Origin: Terriglobia bacterium
GTDB lineage: Bacteria; Acidobacteriota; Vicinamibacteria; Vicinamibacterales; CAVVIG01
NCBI GenBank assembly: GCA_020073005.1
Contig: JAIQFX010000076.1
Span: forward strand, 1-59,121
Reading direction: 5' to 3'
Length of the DNA stretch: 59,121 nucleotides
Shown here piece by piece: positions 7,601 to 15,245 of the stretch. Position 1 is the stretch's first letter. The number at the start of each line of letters is the position of its first letter. Below the pieces are notes generated by a model. That model had not been told where the DNA came from. It did no database searches and worked only from the letters and a program-made list of their open reading frames with translations. The position numbers and the translations under genes are program-made.

Positions 7601-8620
7601 ATGACTCCCCTTAACTCGGTCCTCATCGTCGATGACGAGCCGGCGGTTCGCGACATCATGGCGCGCTGGGTGTCATCGCTCGGCCTGCGCCCGGCGACGG
7701 CGGCCAACGCCGACGAGGCGCTCGCGACGATGCGCACGCATCACTACGACCTCGCGGTCATCGACGTGATGATGCCCGGCCACGACGGCCTGTGGCTGGC
7801 GACCGAACTCCAGCGGGATCATCCGCACACGGCGGTCGTCATCGCCACGGCCTACACGGCGCTCCTGGACGACGACGCGCAGCAGCGCCCGGTGGCCGAT
7901 TTCCTGATCAAGCCGTTTCAGCGCGAGCGGTTCGCGCTCGCCGTCGATCGGGGACGGCAGTGGCGTCAACGCGCCATTGAAGAAGTCGAGTGGCACGCGC
8001 GGCTCGCGACGGAGCTCCAGGATCGGACCGCGCAGGTCATCGCCACGCTCGGCGAGCGCGCGACCGGCGGAGAGTCCGAAGAGCGCGCGCTGACGGCCCT
8101 GTGTCTCGAGCGTGCGCCCGAGATGGCCGCCCACGGCGAACGCGTCGCCCGATACGCGCGATCGCTCGCCCGCGAGCTCGGCGTCGACGACGAGCTCGGC
8201 TCCGCGCTCGAAACCGCCGCGCGGCTGCACGACGTCGGCAAGATTGCGATGCCCGAAGCTCTGCTCACCAAGCCGTCCCCGTTCACGGCCGGCGAGATGG
8301 CGATCATGCGGCGGCACGTCAACGTCGGCGCCGAGATCCTCCAGTCGACGCACACGCTGGGTGCCGCCGCTTCCGCCGTTCTGGCATCGCACGAGTGGTT
8401 CAGCGGCGGCGGTTATCCGCTCAGGCTCGCCGGGTCCGACATCCCGCTGAGCAGCCGGATTATCGCCGTGGTCGACGCCTACGACGCGATGACGCAGGAT
8501 CGCGTGTATCGCGTGCGGCTCGACTCCGCCGACGCCGTCGCTGAGCTGCTCCGCTGCCGCCGTTCCCAGTTCGACCCTGACGTCGTCGCGGGCTTCCTGG
8601 CCACCATCGGCCGGCACTAA
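7601..8620 (+). CDS. Response regulator with HD-GYP-like output domain
   Basis: 339 residues. N-terminal receiver (VLIVDDEPAVR, phospho-Asp55 in VIDVMMPGHDG, Thr in IATAYT, Lys in LIKPFQ), a coiled linker, then an HD-GYP-type phosphohydrolase domain: HGERVARYA, RLHDVGKIAMPEALL, MRRHVNVGAEIL, SHEWFSGGGYP and VVDAYDAMTQDR. HD-GYP proteins hydrolyse cyclic di-GMP. The HHE-GxGYP signature is altered here to SHE-GGGYP, so the first His of the pair is Ser, and activity needs caution. It is divergent from the NtrC-type operon and has a sigma-54 promoter match directly upstream, which suggests that the neighbouring regulator controls it. Confidence 0.9.
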   Translation: MTPLNSVLIVDDEPAVRDIMARWVSSLGLRPATAANADEALATMRTHHYDLAVIDVMMPGHDGLWLATELQRDHPHTAVVIATAYTALLDDDAQQRPVADFLIKPFQRERFALAVDRGRQWRQRAIEEVEWHARLATELQDRTAQVIATLGERATGGESEERALTALCLERAPEMAAHGERVARYARSLARELGVDDELGSALETAARLHDVGKIAMPEALLTKPSPFTAGEMAIMRRHVNVGAEILQSTHTLGAAASAVLASHEWFSGGGYPLRLAGSDIPLSSRIIAVVDAYDAMTQDRVYRVRLDSADAVAELLRCRRSQFDPDVVAGFLATIGRH

Positions 8621-8629
8621 GCGCGTCAG

Positions 8630-8647
8630 TGGGACCGGGCCGTCCCA
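8630..8647 (+). terminator. Short hairpin after the receiver-HD gene
   Basis: TGGGAC-CGGGCC-GTCCCA begins ten bases after the stop codon. A six-base stem without a following T-run is a weak terminator at best. Confidence 0.3.
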
Positions 8648-8705
8648 GATCCGGTCACTTTTCCATGCAACCCAAGCGGGCGGGCTTACATCTAACCGTC
8701 AGCTA

Positions 8706-8748
8706 TATAATGGTTTACGAAGCGCGTTGAGTCTGGCCCGGCGTTTGC
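8706..8748 (+). promoter_or_regulatory. Sigma-54 promoter match (8734-8748) with an upstream TATAAT, ahead of the HlyD operon
   Basis: TGGCCCGGCGTTTGCC has GG at 8735-8736 and GC at 8747-8748 with exactly ten bases between, fitting a -24/-12 sigma-54 promoter with a start near 8760 and a leader of about 47 bases to the ATG at 8807. A TATAAT at 8706-8711 lies upstream and could be a separate sigma-70-type -10, though I see no good -35. The operon that follows encodes its own sigma-54 activator and kinase. Confidence 0.55.
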
Positions 8749-8806
8749 CCTGCGGCGATCAACGATCGTTTTCACTTTTGAACCCGTCTAACCACAGACA
8801 ACAACC

Positions 8807-10060
8807 ATGGATATCGCGCGTCCGTCCAATGCCAGGAAGAAGAGGATCAAGCAGGCCGTCTATGCCGGCGTCGGTCTTCTTGCCGTTGTCCTCGTCAGCG
8901 TCGGCCTGTCGCGGCTGCGACCGGCGGCTCCCACCGTTGAACGCGCGGTGGTCTGGCCCGACACCGTGAAACGCGGGCCGATGGTGCGGCAGGTCCGCGG
9001 GCTCGGCACCCTGACGCCGGAAGACATCCGGTGGATTCCGGCGACCACGCAGGGCCGGGTCGAGAAGATCGTGCTGAGGCCCGGCACGACGGTGAAACGC
9101 GGAGACGTGATTCTCGAACTGAGCAACCCGACGCTCGAGCAGCAACTGCAGGACGCCGAACTGAAGCTGGCGGCGGCCGAAGCGGGCCTCGCCAACCTGC
9201 GCGTCCAGCTGCAGAACGATCTGCTGCAGCAACGCGCGGCGTCGGCGAACATCGAAGCGGACTACAACAAAGCCAAGATGCAGGCCCAGATGAACGAGGC
9301 GCTCGCCAAGGATCAGCTGGTCTCGGAGCTGGTCCTGAAGCAGTCCCAGGTGGACGCCGACTCGCTTGGCGTTCGCAATCAGATTTCCAGAGATCAGCTC
9401 GCGAGCAAGGCCGACTCGATGCGCGCGCAGCTCGCCGTCCAGCAGTCCTCCGTCGATCAGGCGCGGGCGCTGCTCCAGTTGACGCGCCAGCAGCGCGACG
9501 AACTGCGCGTTCGCGCCGGCCTCGACGGTGTGCTGCAGCTCGTCCCGGTCGAAGAAGGTCAGCAGGTCGCGCCCGGCACGAACCTCGCGCGCGTGGCCAA
9601 TCCGAAGCGCCTGAAGGCCGAGATCAAGATCGCAGAAACGCAGGCCAAGGACATTCAGCTCGGCCAGAAGGCCGAAGTCGACACGCGCAACGGCGTCGTT
9701 CAGGGCCTCGTCGCGCGGATCGATCCGTCGGTCATCAACGGCACGCGCACTGTGGACGTGACGCTGCCCGGCGAGCTGCCGAAAGGCGCCGTGCCCGATT
9801 TGAGCGTCGACGGCACGATCGAGCTCGAGCGGCTGAATGACGTCCTCTTCATGGGCCGTCCGGCGTTCGGTCAGGAGCAGAGCGTCGTCGGCCTTTTCAA
9901 GATTCTGAGCGATGGCGTCAACGCCGAACGCGTGCAGGTGAAGCTGGGCCGCAGTTCGGTGAACACGATGGAGATCCTGTCGGGGCTCAAGGTCGGCGAA
10001 CAGGTGATCCTGTCCGACATGTCGGCCTACGACGCGTACGATCGGATCAGGTTGAAGTAG
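8807..10060 (+). CDS. HlyD/MacA-type periplasmic adaptor of an ABC efflux system
   Basis: 417 residues. One N-terminal membrane anchor (about residues 16-38, AVYAGVGLLAVVLVSVGL), a barrel-sandwich half (GRVEKIVLRPGTTVKRGDVIL), a long Gln/Leu/Ala-rich coiled hairpin (about 110-235), the second barrel half (GLDGVLQLVPVEEGQQVAPG) and a beta-barrel/membrane-proximal end. Such adaptors link an inner-membrane transporter to an outer-membrane channel. First gene of an apparent operon: adaptor, two ATPases, sigma-54 regulator, kinase. No permease or TolC-like gene is in the window. No clear ribosome-binding site precedes the ATG. Confidence 0.9.
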   Translation: MDIARPSNARKKRIKQAVYAGVGLLAVVLVSVGLSRLRPAAPTVERAVVWPDTVKRGPMVRQVRGLGTLTPEDIRWIPATTQGRVEKIVLRPGTTVKRGDVILELSNPTLEQQLQDAELKLAAAEAGLANLRVQLQNDLLQQRAASANIEADYNKAKMQAQMNEALAKDQLVSELVLKQSQVDADSLGVRNQISRDQLASKADSMRAQLAVQQSSVDQARALLQLTRQQRDELRVRAGLDGVLQLVPVEEGQQVAPGTNLARVANPKRLKAEIKIAETQAKDIQLGQKAEVDTRNGVVQGLVARIDPSVINGTRTVDVTLPGELPKGAVPDLSVDGTIELERLNDVLFMGRPAFGQEQSVVGLFKILSDGVNAERVQVKLGRSSVNTMEILSGLKVGEQVILSDMSAYDAYDRIRLK

Positions 10061-10085
10061 GGCGCGCTTTCAACAGGAGATGACG

Positions 10086-10796
10086 ATGGCTGAGAACGGT
10101 CAGGCACTGATCAAGCTGGACGGCGTCACGAAAGTCTTCTTTACGGACGAAGTCGAGACGCACGCCCTGTCCGGCATTCACATGGAGATCGGCAAGGGCG
10201 AGTACGTGTCGATTGCCGGGCCGTCGGGCTGCGGCAAGTCCACGCTCCTGTCGATTCTCGGCCTGCTCGACTCGCCCACCGAGGGTCAGTATCTGCTGAA
10301 CAATCGCCCCGTCGCGGAGCTGCCCGCCTCGGAGCGCGCGCGCGTGCGGAACCGCGAAATCGGGTTCATCTTCCAGAGCTTCAACCTGATCGGCGACCTG
10401 ACGGTCTTCGAGAACGTCGAGCTGCCGCTCACCTACCGCGGCATGAAGGCCGCCGAGCGCAAGCAGCGCGTCGAAGCGGCGCTCGAACGCGTGGGCATGG
10501 CCCATCGCGCGAAGCATCTCCCCAGCCAGCTCTCGGGCGGTCAGCAGCAGCGCGTGGCCGTCGCGCGCGCGGTCGCCGGCGAGCCGCTGATCCTTCTCGC
10601 GGACGAGCCGACCGGCAACCTCGATTCGCGCAGCGGCGAAGCCGTCATGGATCTGTTGCGCGAGCTGCACAAGGCCGGCGCGACCATCTGCATGGTGACC
10701 CACGATCCGCGCTACGCGCGGCACGCGGACCGGAGCATCCACCTCTTCGACGGCCGCGTCGTCGAGGAGCGAATGGAGATGGCCGTCACCGAGTAG
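10086..10796 (+). CDS. MacB/LolD-type ABC transporter ATPase
   Basis: 236 residues from ATG at 10086, which has AGGAG six bases upstream; an ATG at 10080 abuts the same AGGAG and is less likely. Walker A GPSGCGKST, Q loop IFQSFNLI, signature LSGGQQQRVAVARA, Walker B LILLADEPTGNLDS and the switch His in MVTHD are all intact. This subfamily powers FtsX/MacB-type permeases rather than classical importers. It follows the adaptor by 25 bases and is followed by a strong hairpin before the second ATPase. Confidence 0.94.
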   Translation: MAENGQALIKLDGVTKVFFTDEVETHALSGIHMEIGKGEYVSIAGPSGCGKSTLLSILGLLDSPTEGQYLLNNRPVAELPASERARVRNREIGFIFQSFNLIGDLTVFENVELPLTYRGMKAAERKQRVEAALERVGMAHRAKHLPSQLSGGQQQRVAVARAVAGEPLILLADEPTGNLDSRSGEAVMDLLRELHKAGATICMVTHDPRYARHADRSIHLFDGRVVEERMEMAVTE

Positions 10797-10806
10797 CACA
10801 CGTCAA

Positions 10807-10831
10807 GGCGCGCCCTCGCCGAGGGCGCGCC
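10807..10831 (+). terminator. Perfect 12-bp GC hairpin between the two ATPase genes
   Basis: GGCGCGCCCTCG and its exact complement flank a single central base, giving a 25-base perfect inverted repeat ten bases after the first ATPase stop. No T-run follows (GTTAACCG), so it may be a partial terminator or an mRNA-processing or stability element rather than a strict stop. Confidence 0.5.
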
Positions 10832-10861
10832 GTTAACCGTAAGGCCTCCTGCAGCGTATCA

Positions 10862-11530
10862 ATGCTTATCTCCCTTCGCGGCGTCGAAAAGTCCTACCCC
10901 CACGGTGTCGGCCGCACGTATGTCATGCGTCGCGTGAACGTGGATATCAAGGAAGGCGAATTCGTCTCGATCATGGGGCCGTCCGGCGCCGGCAAGTCCA
11001 CGCTGCTCCACATTCTCGGGATGCACGACAGCGCGTGGTCCGGCGAGTACTACTTCATGGATCAGCCGGTCCATCGTCTCACTCCGAAACAGCGTTCGGA
11101 ACTGCACAAGAAGCACATCGGCTTTGTCTTTCAGAGCTATCACCTGCTCGACAACCTGACGGTGTACGAGAATCTGGAGATTCCGCTCTCGTACCGCAAC
11201 GTGAGTCGTAAGGATCGTCAAAGCATGGTGGCCGACATCCTGGACCGTTTTCAGATCGTCGGAAAGAAAGATCTCTATCCCAATCAGCTGTCCGGCGGTC
11301 AGCAGCAGCTCGTGGGCGTCGCGCGCGCGGTGATTGCGAATCCGCAGGTCGTGCTCGCCGACGAACCGACGGGAAATCTGCACTCCGCGCAGGGAAAAGA
11401 GATCATGGAGCTGTTCCGCTCGCTGAACGAGGGCGGCGCGACCATCGTCCAAGTAACGCACTCCGAGGTCAACGCGTCTTATGGGACGCGCATCATTCAG
11501 TTGCGCGACGGCTGGGTCGTGGACGACTAG
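10862..11530 (+). CDS. Second MacB-type ABC ATPase with altered signature and D loop
   Basis: 222 residues. Walker A GPSGAGKST, Q loop VFQSYHLL, Walker B VVLADEPTG and the switch His in VTHSE are present. The signature reads LSGGQQQLVGVARA, with Leu and Gly replacing the usual Arg and Ala, and the D loop is GNLHS instead of GNLDS. These replacements lie at the dimer interface, so this subunit may be catalytically weak and pair with the intact ATPase encoded upstream as an asymmetric heterodimer (inference). No permease gene follows; the next genes are the regulator and kinase. Confidence 0.9.
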   Translation: MLISLRGVEKSYPHGVGRTYVMRRVNVDIKEGEFVSIMGPSGAGKSTLLHILGMHDSAWSGEYYFMDQPVHRLTPKQRSELHKKHIGFVFQSYHLLDNLTVYENLEIPLSYRNVSRKDRQSMVADILDRFQIVGKKDLYPNQLSGGQQQLVGVARAVIANPQVVLADEPTGNLHSAQGKEIMELFRSLNEGGATIVQVTHSEVNASYGTRIIQLRDGWVVDD

Positions 11531-11585
11531 CGCCAGCCGTCCAACCAAAGGTCGCGCGTCGGCGTCTAAACGGCGGCCGTTTTCG

Positions 11586-11622
11586 CCCTTCGACATGGCT
11601 CAGGTCGAGCGTGCCGAAGGTC
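11586..11622. repeat. PFDxAQGR-type interspersed repeat
   Basis: CCCTTCGACATGGCTCAGG followed by TCGAGCGTGCCGAAGG; the outer CCTTCG and CGAAGG pair as a hairpin. A related fragment lies inside surE at 1046-1065. It fills the gap between the second ATPase and the regulator, where permease genes would be expected. Confidence 0.45.
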
Positions 11623-11679
11623 GTGGAGAGCGAAGTGGCATTTGCACACCGATGGCCTGTAGAGTCCGCAGAATCGACG

Positions 11680-13080
11680 ATGGCGCCGACTGATCGCGCG
11701 GAGCCGCCGTCGCCGCGGCCCGAACTCGCGATGCCGCGCGTGCTGATCGCGGACGATCAGCCCGACGTCCTCGAAGCGCTGCGCCTGCTCCTCAAAGGCG
11801 AGGGCTACAAGATCGAATCAGCCGGATCGCCGGCCGCCATCCTCGAAGCCACGGACGTCAGCGAATTCGACGCCGTGCTGATGGACCTCAACTACGCGCG
11901 CGACACCACGTCGGGCCAGGAAGGGCTCGACCTCCTGTCGCAGCTGCGCTCGCACGATCCCACGCTTCCCGTCGTCGTGATGACGGCGTGGGGCAGCGTG
12001 GAGGTGGCGGTCGAAGCCATGCGGCGCGGCGCGCGCGACTTCGTGCAGAAGCCCTGGGAGAACGCGCGGCTCCTCACCATCCTGCGCACGCAGATCGAGC
12101 TGGCGCGCGCCCTGCGCCGCCAGCAGCGCCTCGAGGCGGAAAACCGATCGCTCAAACCCGACGGCCGGCCGCTGCTCATCGCCGAGGCGCCGTCGATGCG
12201 GCCGGTGCTCGAGCTGATCGCGCGCGTCGGCCCCTCGGAAGCGAACATCCTCGTCACCGGCGAGAACGGCACGGGCAAGGGCACCGTCGCGCAGGCGGTC
12301 CACGCCGTGTCGGGCCGCGCGGGCCGGGGTCTCGTCACCGTGAACGCGGGCGGCTTGTCCGACGGCGTCTTCGAAAGCGAGCTCTTCGGCCACGTGAAGG
12401 GCGCGTTCACCGACGCCAAGACCGATCGCGTCGGACGCTTCGAGCTCGCCGACGGCGGCACGCTGTTCCTCGACGAGATCGCCAACGTGCCCCTCAATCT
12501 GCAGCCCAAGCTGCTGCGCGTTCTCGAGACCGGCGACTTCGAGCGCGTCGGATCGTCGCGCACGCGTCACGTCAACGTCCGGATCGTCTCGGCCACCAAC
12601 TCGACGCTGAGCGATGAAGTCGCGTCGGGACGGTTCCGTCAGGATCTGCTCTTCCGGCTGAACACGATCGAGATTCACCTGCCGCCGCTGCGGGATCGGC
12701 GCGAGGACATTCCCGCGCTCGCGACGCATTTCCTGCGGCAGCACGCGCAGCGCTATCGCAAGTCGATCACGGGCTTCGAGCCCATCGCCCTGCAGGCCCT
12801 GCTCGACCATCCGTGGCCGGGCAACATCCGCGAGCTCGACCACGCCGTGGAACGCGGCGTGCTGATGGCCCAGGCGTCCACGATCCGCGCCGGCGAGCTC
12901 GGCCTCCGCATCGATCGCGACGCCACGTCCCGCATCGAGGACATGAGCCTCGAGGATGTCGAGGGGTTCCTCATCAAGAAGGCCATGGCGCGATTCGACG
13001 GCAACGTCAGCCAGGCCGCCAAGGCCCTCGGCCTCAGCCGCAGCGCGCTTTACCGCCGGCTGCAGCGCTACGGGCTCTAG
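11680..13080 (+). CDS. Sigma-54-dependent response regulator (GAFTDA variant)
   Basis: 466 residues from ATG 11680; MPRVLIADD at 11731 is an alternative start, and the longer frame to 11611 reads through the repeat. Receiver: [10 protein letters not shown], phospho-Asp69 in LMDLNYARD, Lys in FVQKPW. AAA+ domain: Walker [23 protein letters not shown] in the sigma-54 contact loop, Walker B LFLDEIAN, and a Fis-type C-terminal helix-turn-helix ([19 protein letters not shown]). The contact loop is GAFTDA rather than GAFTGA, a naturally occurring variant. With the kinase at 13171 it forms a two-component pair, probably controlling the export operon in which it sits. Confidence 0.92.
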   Translation: MAPTDRAEPPSPRPELAMPRVLIADDQPDVLEALRLLLKGEGYKIESAGSPAAILEATDVSEFDAVLMDLNYARDTTSGQEGLDLLSQLRSHDPTLPVVVMTAWGSVEVAVEAMRRGARDFVQKPWENARLLTILRTQIELARALRRQQRLEAENRSLKPDGRPLLIAEAPSMRPVLELIARVGPSEANILVTGENGTGKGTVAQAVHAVSGRAGRGLVTVNAGGLSDGVFESELFGHVKGAFTDAKTDRVGRFELADGGTLFLDEIANVPLNLQPKLLRVLETGDFERVGSSRTRHVNVRIVSATNSTLSDEVASGRFRQDLLFRLNTIEIHLPPLRDRREDIPALATHFLRQHAQRYRKSITGFEPIALQALLDHPWPGNIRELDHAVERGVLMAQASTIRAGELGLRIDRDATSRIEDMSLEDVEGFLIKKAMARFDGNVSQAAKALGLSRSALYRRLQRYGL

Positions 13081-13100
13081 GTAAGCTGAATCTGGTCACT

Positions 13101-13169
13101 GAGTCATCTGGTAATCTGGTCATTTGAAAATCAATCTCCCAATTCAATGACTAGATGACCAGATGACTC
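13101..13169. repeat. Octamer-periodic inverted repeat ending at the kinase start codon
   Basis: Left arm 13101-13124 (GAGTCATCTGGTAATCTGGT...) and right arm 13146-13169 (AATGACTAGATGACCAGATG...) pair over 24 bases with two mismatches across a 21-base AT-rich loop. Each arm is built of an 8-base repeat (ATGACTAG, ATGACCAG, ATGACTCG). The right arm ends one base before the ATG at 13171. Confidence 0.65.
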
Positions 13170-13170
13170 G

Positions 13171-14568
13171 ATGACCAAGTTGGCCGTTCCGTCCCCCGAC
13201 GTCATCGCGGCTGGATTCGAAACGCGGCCTGGCCGGTCCCGGCTGCGCCTTCGATTCGATCAGCGCCTGCTGCTGTTGGCGCTCGCGGCCGGTTTCCCCG
13301 CCGCGCTCGTGGCGCTCATCCTGCTCTGGACCGGCGATCTCACGCCCAAGGTCCAGTGGACGCTGACCGTGCTCGTCGTCGGCGTCTGGGCCGGCTGCTC
13401 CTTCAGCGTGCGCCACCGCGTCGTCCAGCCGTTGCAGACCCTGTCGAACCTGCTCGCCGCGCTGCGCGAGAGCGACTTTTCGATTCGCGCGCGGGCCGCG
13501 CGCGTCCCGGGCGCGCCCACCGATGATCCGCTCGACGCCGTGATGATGGAGGTCAACGTCCTCGCATCGACGCTGCACGATCAGCGGCTCGGCGCGCTCG
13601 AAGCCGGCGCGCTGCTGCGGACCGTGATGGTCGAAATCGACGTCGCGGTCTTCACCTTCGACGGCGCGCTCATGCTGCGCCTCGTGAACAAGGCCGGCGA
13701 ACGGCTCCTCGCGCAGTCAGCCGAACAGCTCCTGGGGCGCACTGCGAGCGCCATCGGTCTCAGCGCGTGCCTCGACGGCGTCTCGCCCCGAATCGCCGAC
13801 GTCACCTTCCCCGGCGGAGCGGGCCGCTTCGAGCTGCGCCGGACGACGTTCCGGCAGGAAGGCCGGCCGCATCAGCTGCTCGTGCTCGCCGACGTCAGCC
13901 GCCCGCTGCGCGACGAAGAGCGTCAGGCGTGGCAGCGGCTGATCCGCGTCATCGGCCACGAGATCAACAATTCGCTCGCGCCGATCAAGTCGATCGCGGG
14001 CAGCCTCGAATCGATGCTCGCCGCCGACGCCATGCCGGACGACTGGACCGACGACATGCGCCGCGGCCTCGCGGTCATCGCCGCGCGATCCGATTCCCTC
14101 AGCCGCTTCACGACGGCGTACGCGCGGCTGGCGAAGCTGCCGGCGCCGCGGCTCGATTCGGTCGCGGTCGCGCTCCTTGTTCACCGGGTTGCCGGGATCG
14201 AGACGCGCCTCGGCGTCCGCATCGAAGCCGGTCCGGACCTCACGCTTCGCGCGGATCCCGATCAGCTCGAGCAGCTGCTCATCAATCTCGTGCACAACGC
14301 GTGCGACGCGGCGCTGCAGACCGGCGGCAGCGTGACCGTAGGATGGCGGCGCGAGGGCGCGACGCTGGAGCTCTGGGTCGACGATGAGGGCGCGGGTCTG
14401 ACGAACGCGTCGAACCTGTTCGTGCCGTTCTTCACGACGAAGCCGGGCGGATCCGGCATCGGCCTCGTCCTCAGCCGGCAGATCGCCGAGGCGCACGGCG
14501 GCTCGCTCACGCTCGACAACCGCACGGACCGCCGCGGCTGCCGCGCCTACCTGCGCCTGCCTCTCTAG
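13171..14568 (+). CDS. NtrY-like membrane sensor histidine kinase
   Basis: 465 residues. Two membrane helices (about 33-53 and 62-80) with almost no periplasmic loop, a HAMP-like segment, a PAS-like region (about 145-245), then a HisKA block with His263 in VIGHEINNSLAPIKS, the N box LLINLVHNACDAAL, DDEGAGL and GSGIGLVLSRQIAEAHGG. The HEINNSL motif is typical of the NtrB/NtrY group that partners sigma-54 regulators, matching the gene just upstream. The ATG at 13171 directly follows a long inverted repeat. Its stop is three bases from the convergent csaA gene. Confidence 0.92.
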   Translation: MTKLAVPSPDVIAAGFETRPGRSRLRLRFDQRLLLLALAAGFPAALVALILLWTGDLTPKVQWTLTVLVVGVWAGCSFSVRHRVVQPLQTLSNLLAALRESDFSIRARAARVPGAPTDDPLDAVMMEVNVLASTLHDQRLGALEAGALLRTVMVEIDVAVFTFDGALMLRLVNKAGERLLAQSAEQLLGRTASAIGLSACLDGVSPRIADVTFPGGAGRFELRRTTFRQEGRPHQLLVLADVSRPLRDEERQAWQRLIRVIGHEINNSLAPIKSIAGSLESMLAADAMPDDWTDDMRRGLAVIAARSDSLSRFTTAYARLAKLPAPRLDSVAVALLVHRVAGIETRLGVRIEAGPDLTLRADPDQLEQLLINLVHNACDAALQTGGSVTVGWRREGATLELWVDDEGAGLTNASNLFVPFFTTKPGGSGIGLVLSRQIAEAHGGSLTLDNRTDRRGCRAYLRLPL

Positions 14569-14571
14569 CCG

Positions 14572-14928
14572 TCAGAACATCCGGCCGCCGAGCGGGACAT
14601 CGCGCTCGGGTGCGAGCAGCACGACCTGTCCCTCCGCGTCGGGCACGCCGAGCGTCAGAACTTCCGACATGAACGGCCCGATCTGACGCGGCGGAAAATT
14701 CACGACGGCGACGACGAGCCGATTGATCAGATCCTCCTTGCGGTAGTACTTCGTCACCTGAGCCGACGACTTCTTCACGCCCAGGGCCTCGCCGAAATCG
14801 ATGCGGAGTTTGTAGGCAGGCTTGCGCGCTTCCGGAAAATCCTGCACGTCGATGATGCGGCCGACGCGCACGTCGACGCGCCCGAACTCAGCGAAGGACA
14901 GCGGCGAGCCGGCGTTGGTCGCGGTCAC
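14572..14928 (-). CDS. csaA: CsaA-like tRNA-binding protein
   Basis: 118 residues, one EMAP/Trbp-type OB-fold as in CsaA and the C-terminal domain of methionyl-tRNA synthetase. Seen motifs: FGRVDVRVGRIIDVQDFPEA, KLRIDFGE, SSAQVTKYY and VVNFPPRQIGPFMSEVL, which carries the NxxPRxIGxxxSE family signature. CsaA proteins bind tRNA and have been reported to act as chaperones; the exact role here is unknown. The start is GTG at 14928. Confidence 0.9.
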   Translation of the reverse strand: MTATNAGSPLSFAEFGRVDVRVGRIIDVQDFPEARKPAYKLRIDFGEALGVKKSSAQVTKYYRKEDLINRLVVAVVNFPPRQIGPFMSEVLTLGVPDAEGQVVLLAPERDVPLGGRMF

Positions 14929-14952
14929 ACAGGAAAGGCGCGGAGCGTTTGA

Positions 14953-15189
14953 TCAGGGACGGCCGCCGGCGACGGCTTGACGGACCGCCGACGCCAGCAC
15001 GGCGCCGAGCGCGGCGGAGGCGAGGAGGAGTGCGTCCGCCGGACGATCCTGTGAGGCGTAACAGAGGACGATGCCGACGAGTCCGCCGACCATGACCGTG
15101 ACCAGCGCGTCGAAGAGGCGATGGAACGGACCACGGGGACACTTGTGATTCTCCCCGAGGAACCCCATGCACTTTGGACAAGTGGCCAT
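14953..15189 (-). CDS. Small zinc-ribbon membrane protein
   Basis: 78 residues from ATG 15189 (the frame can extend to a TTG at 15216). The N-terminus MATCPKCMGFLGENHKCPRG has a CPKC pair and a third Cys, a likely partial zinc ribbon. It is followed by two hydrophobic segments (ALVTVMVGGLVGIVLCYA and ADALLLASAALGAVLASAV). Function unknown. It lies in the 300-base gap between csaA and the flavoprotein, on the same strand as both. Confidence 0.65.
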   Translation of the reverse strand: MATCPKCMGFLGENHKCPRGPFHRLFDALVTVMVGGLVGIVLCYASQDRPADALLLASAALGAVLASAVRQAVAGGRP

Positions 15190-15245
15190 CGTCGAGTGTT
15201 GAAGATCGTAACACAACTATCACGACGCGACCCCGTCTGTGCCAA

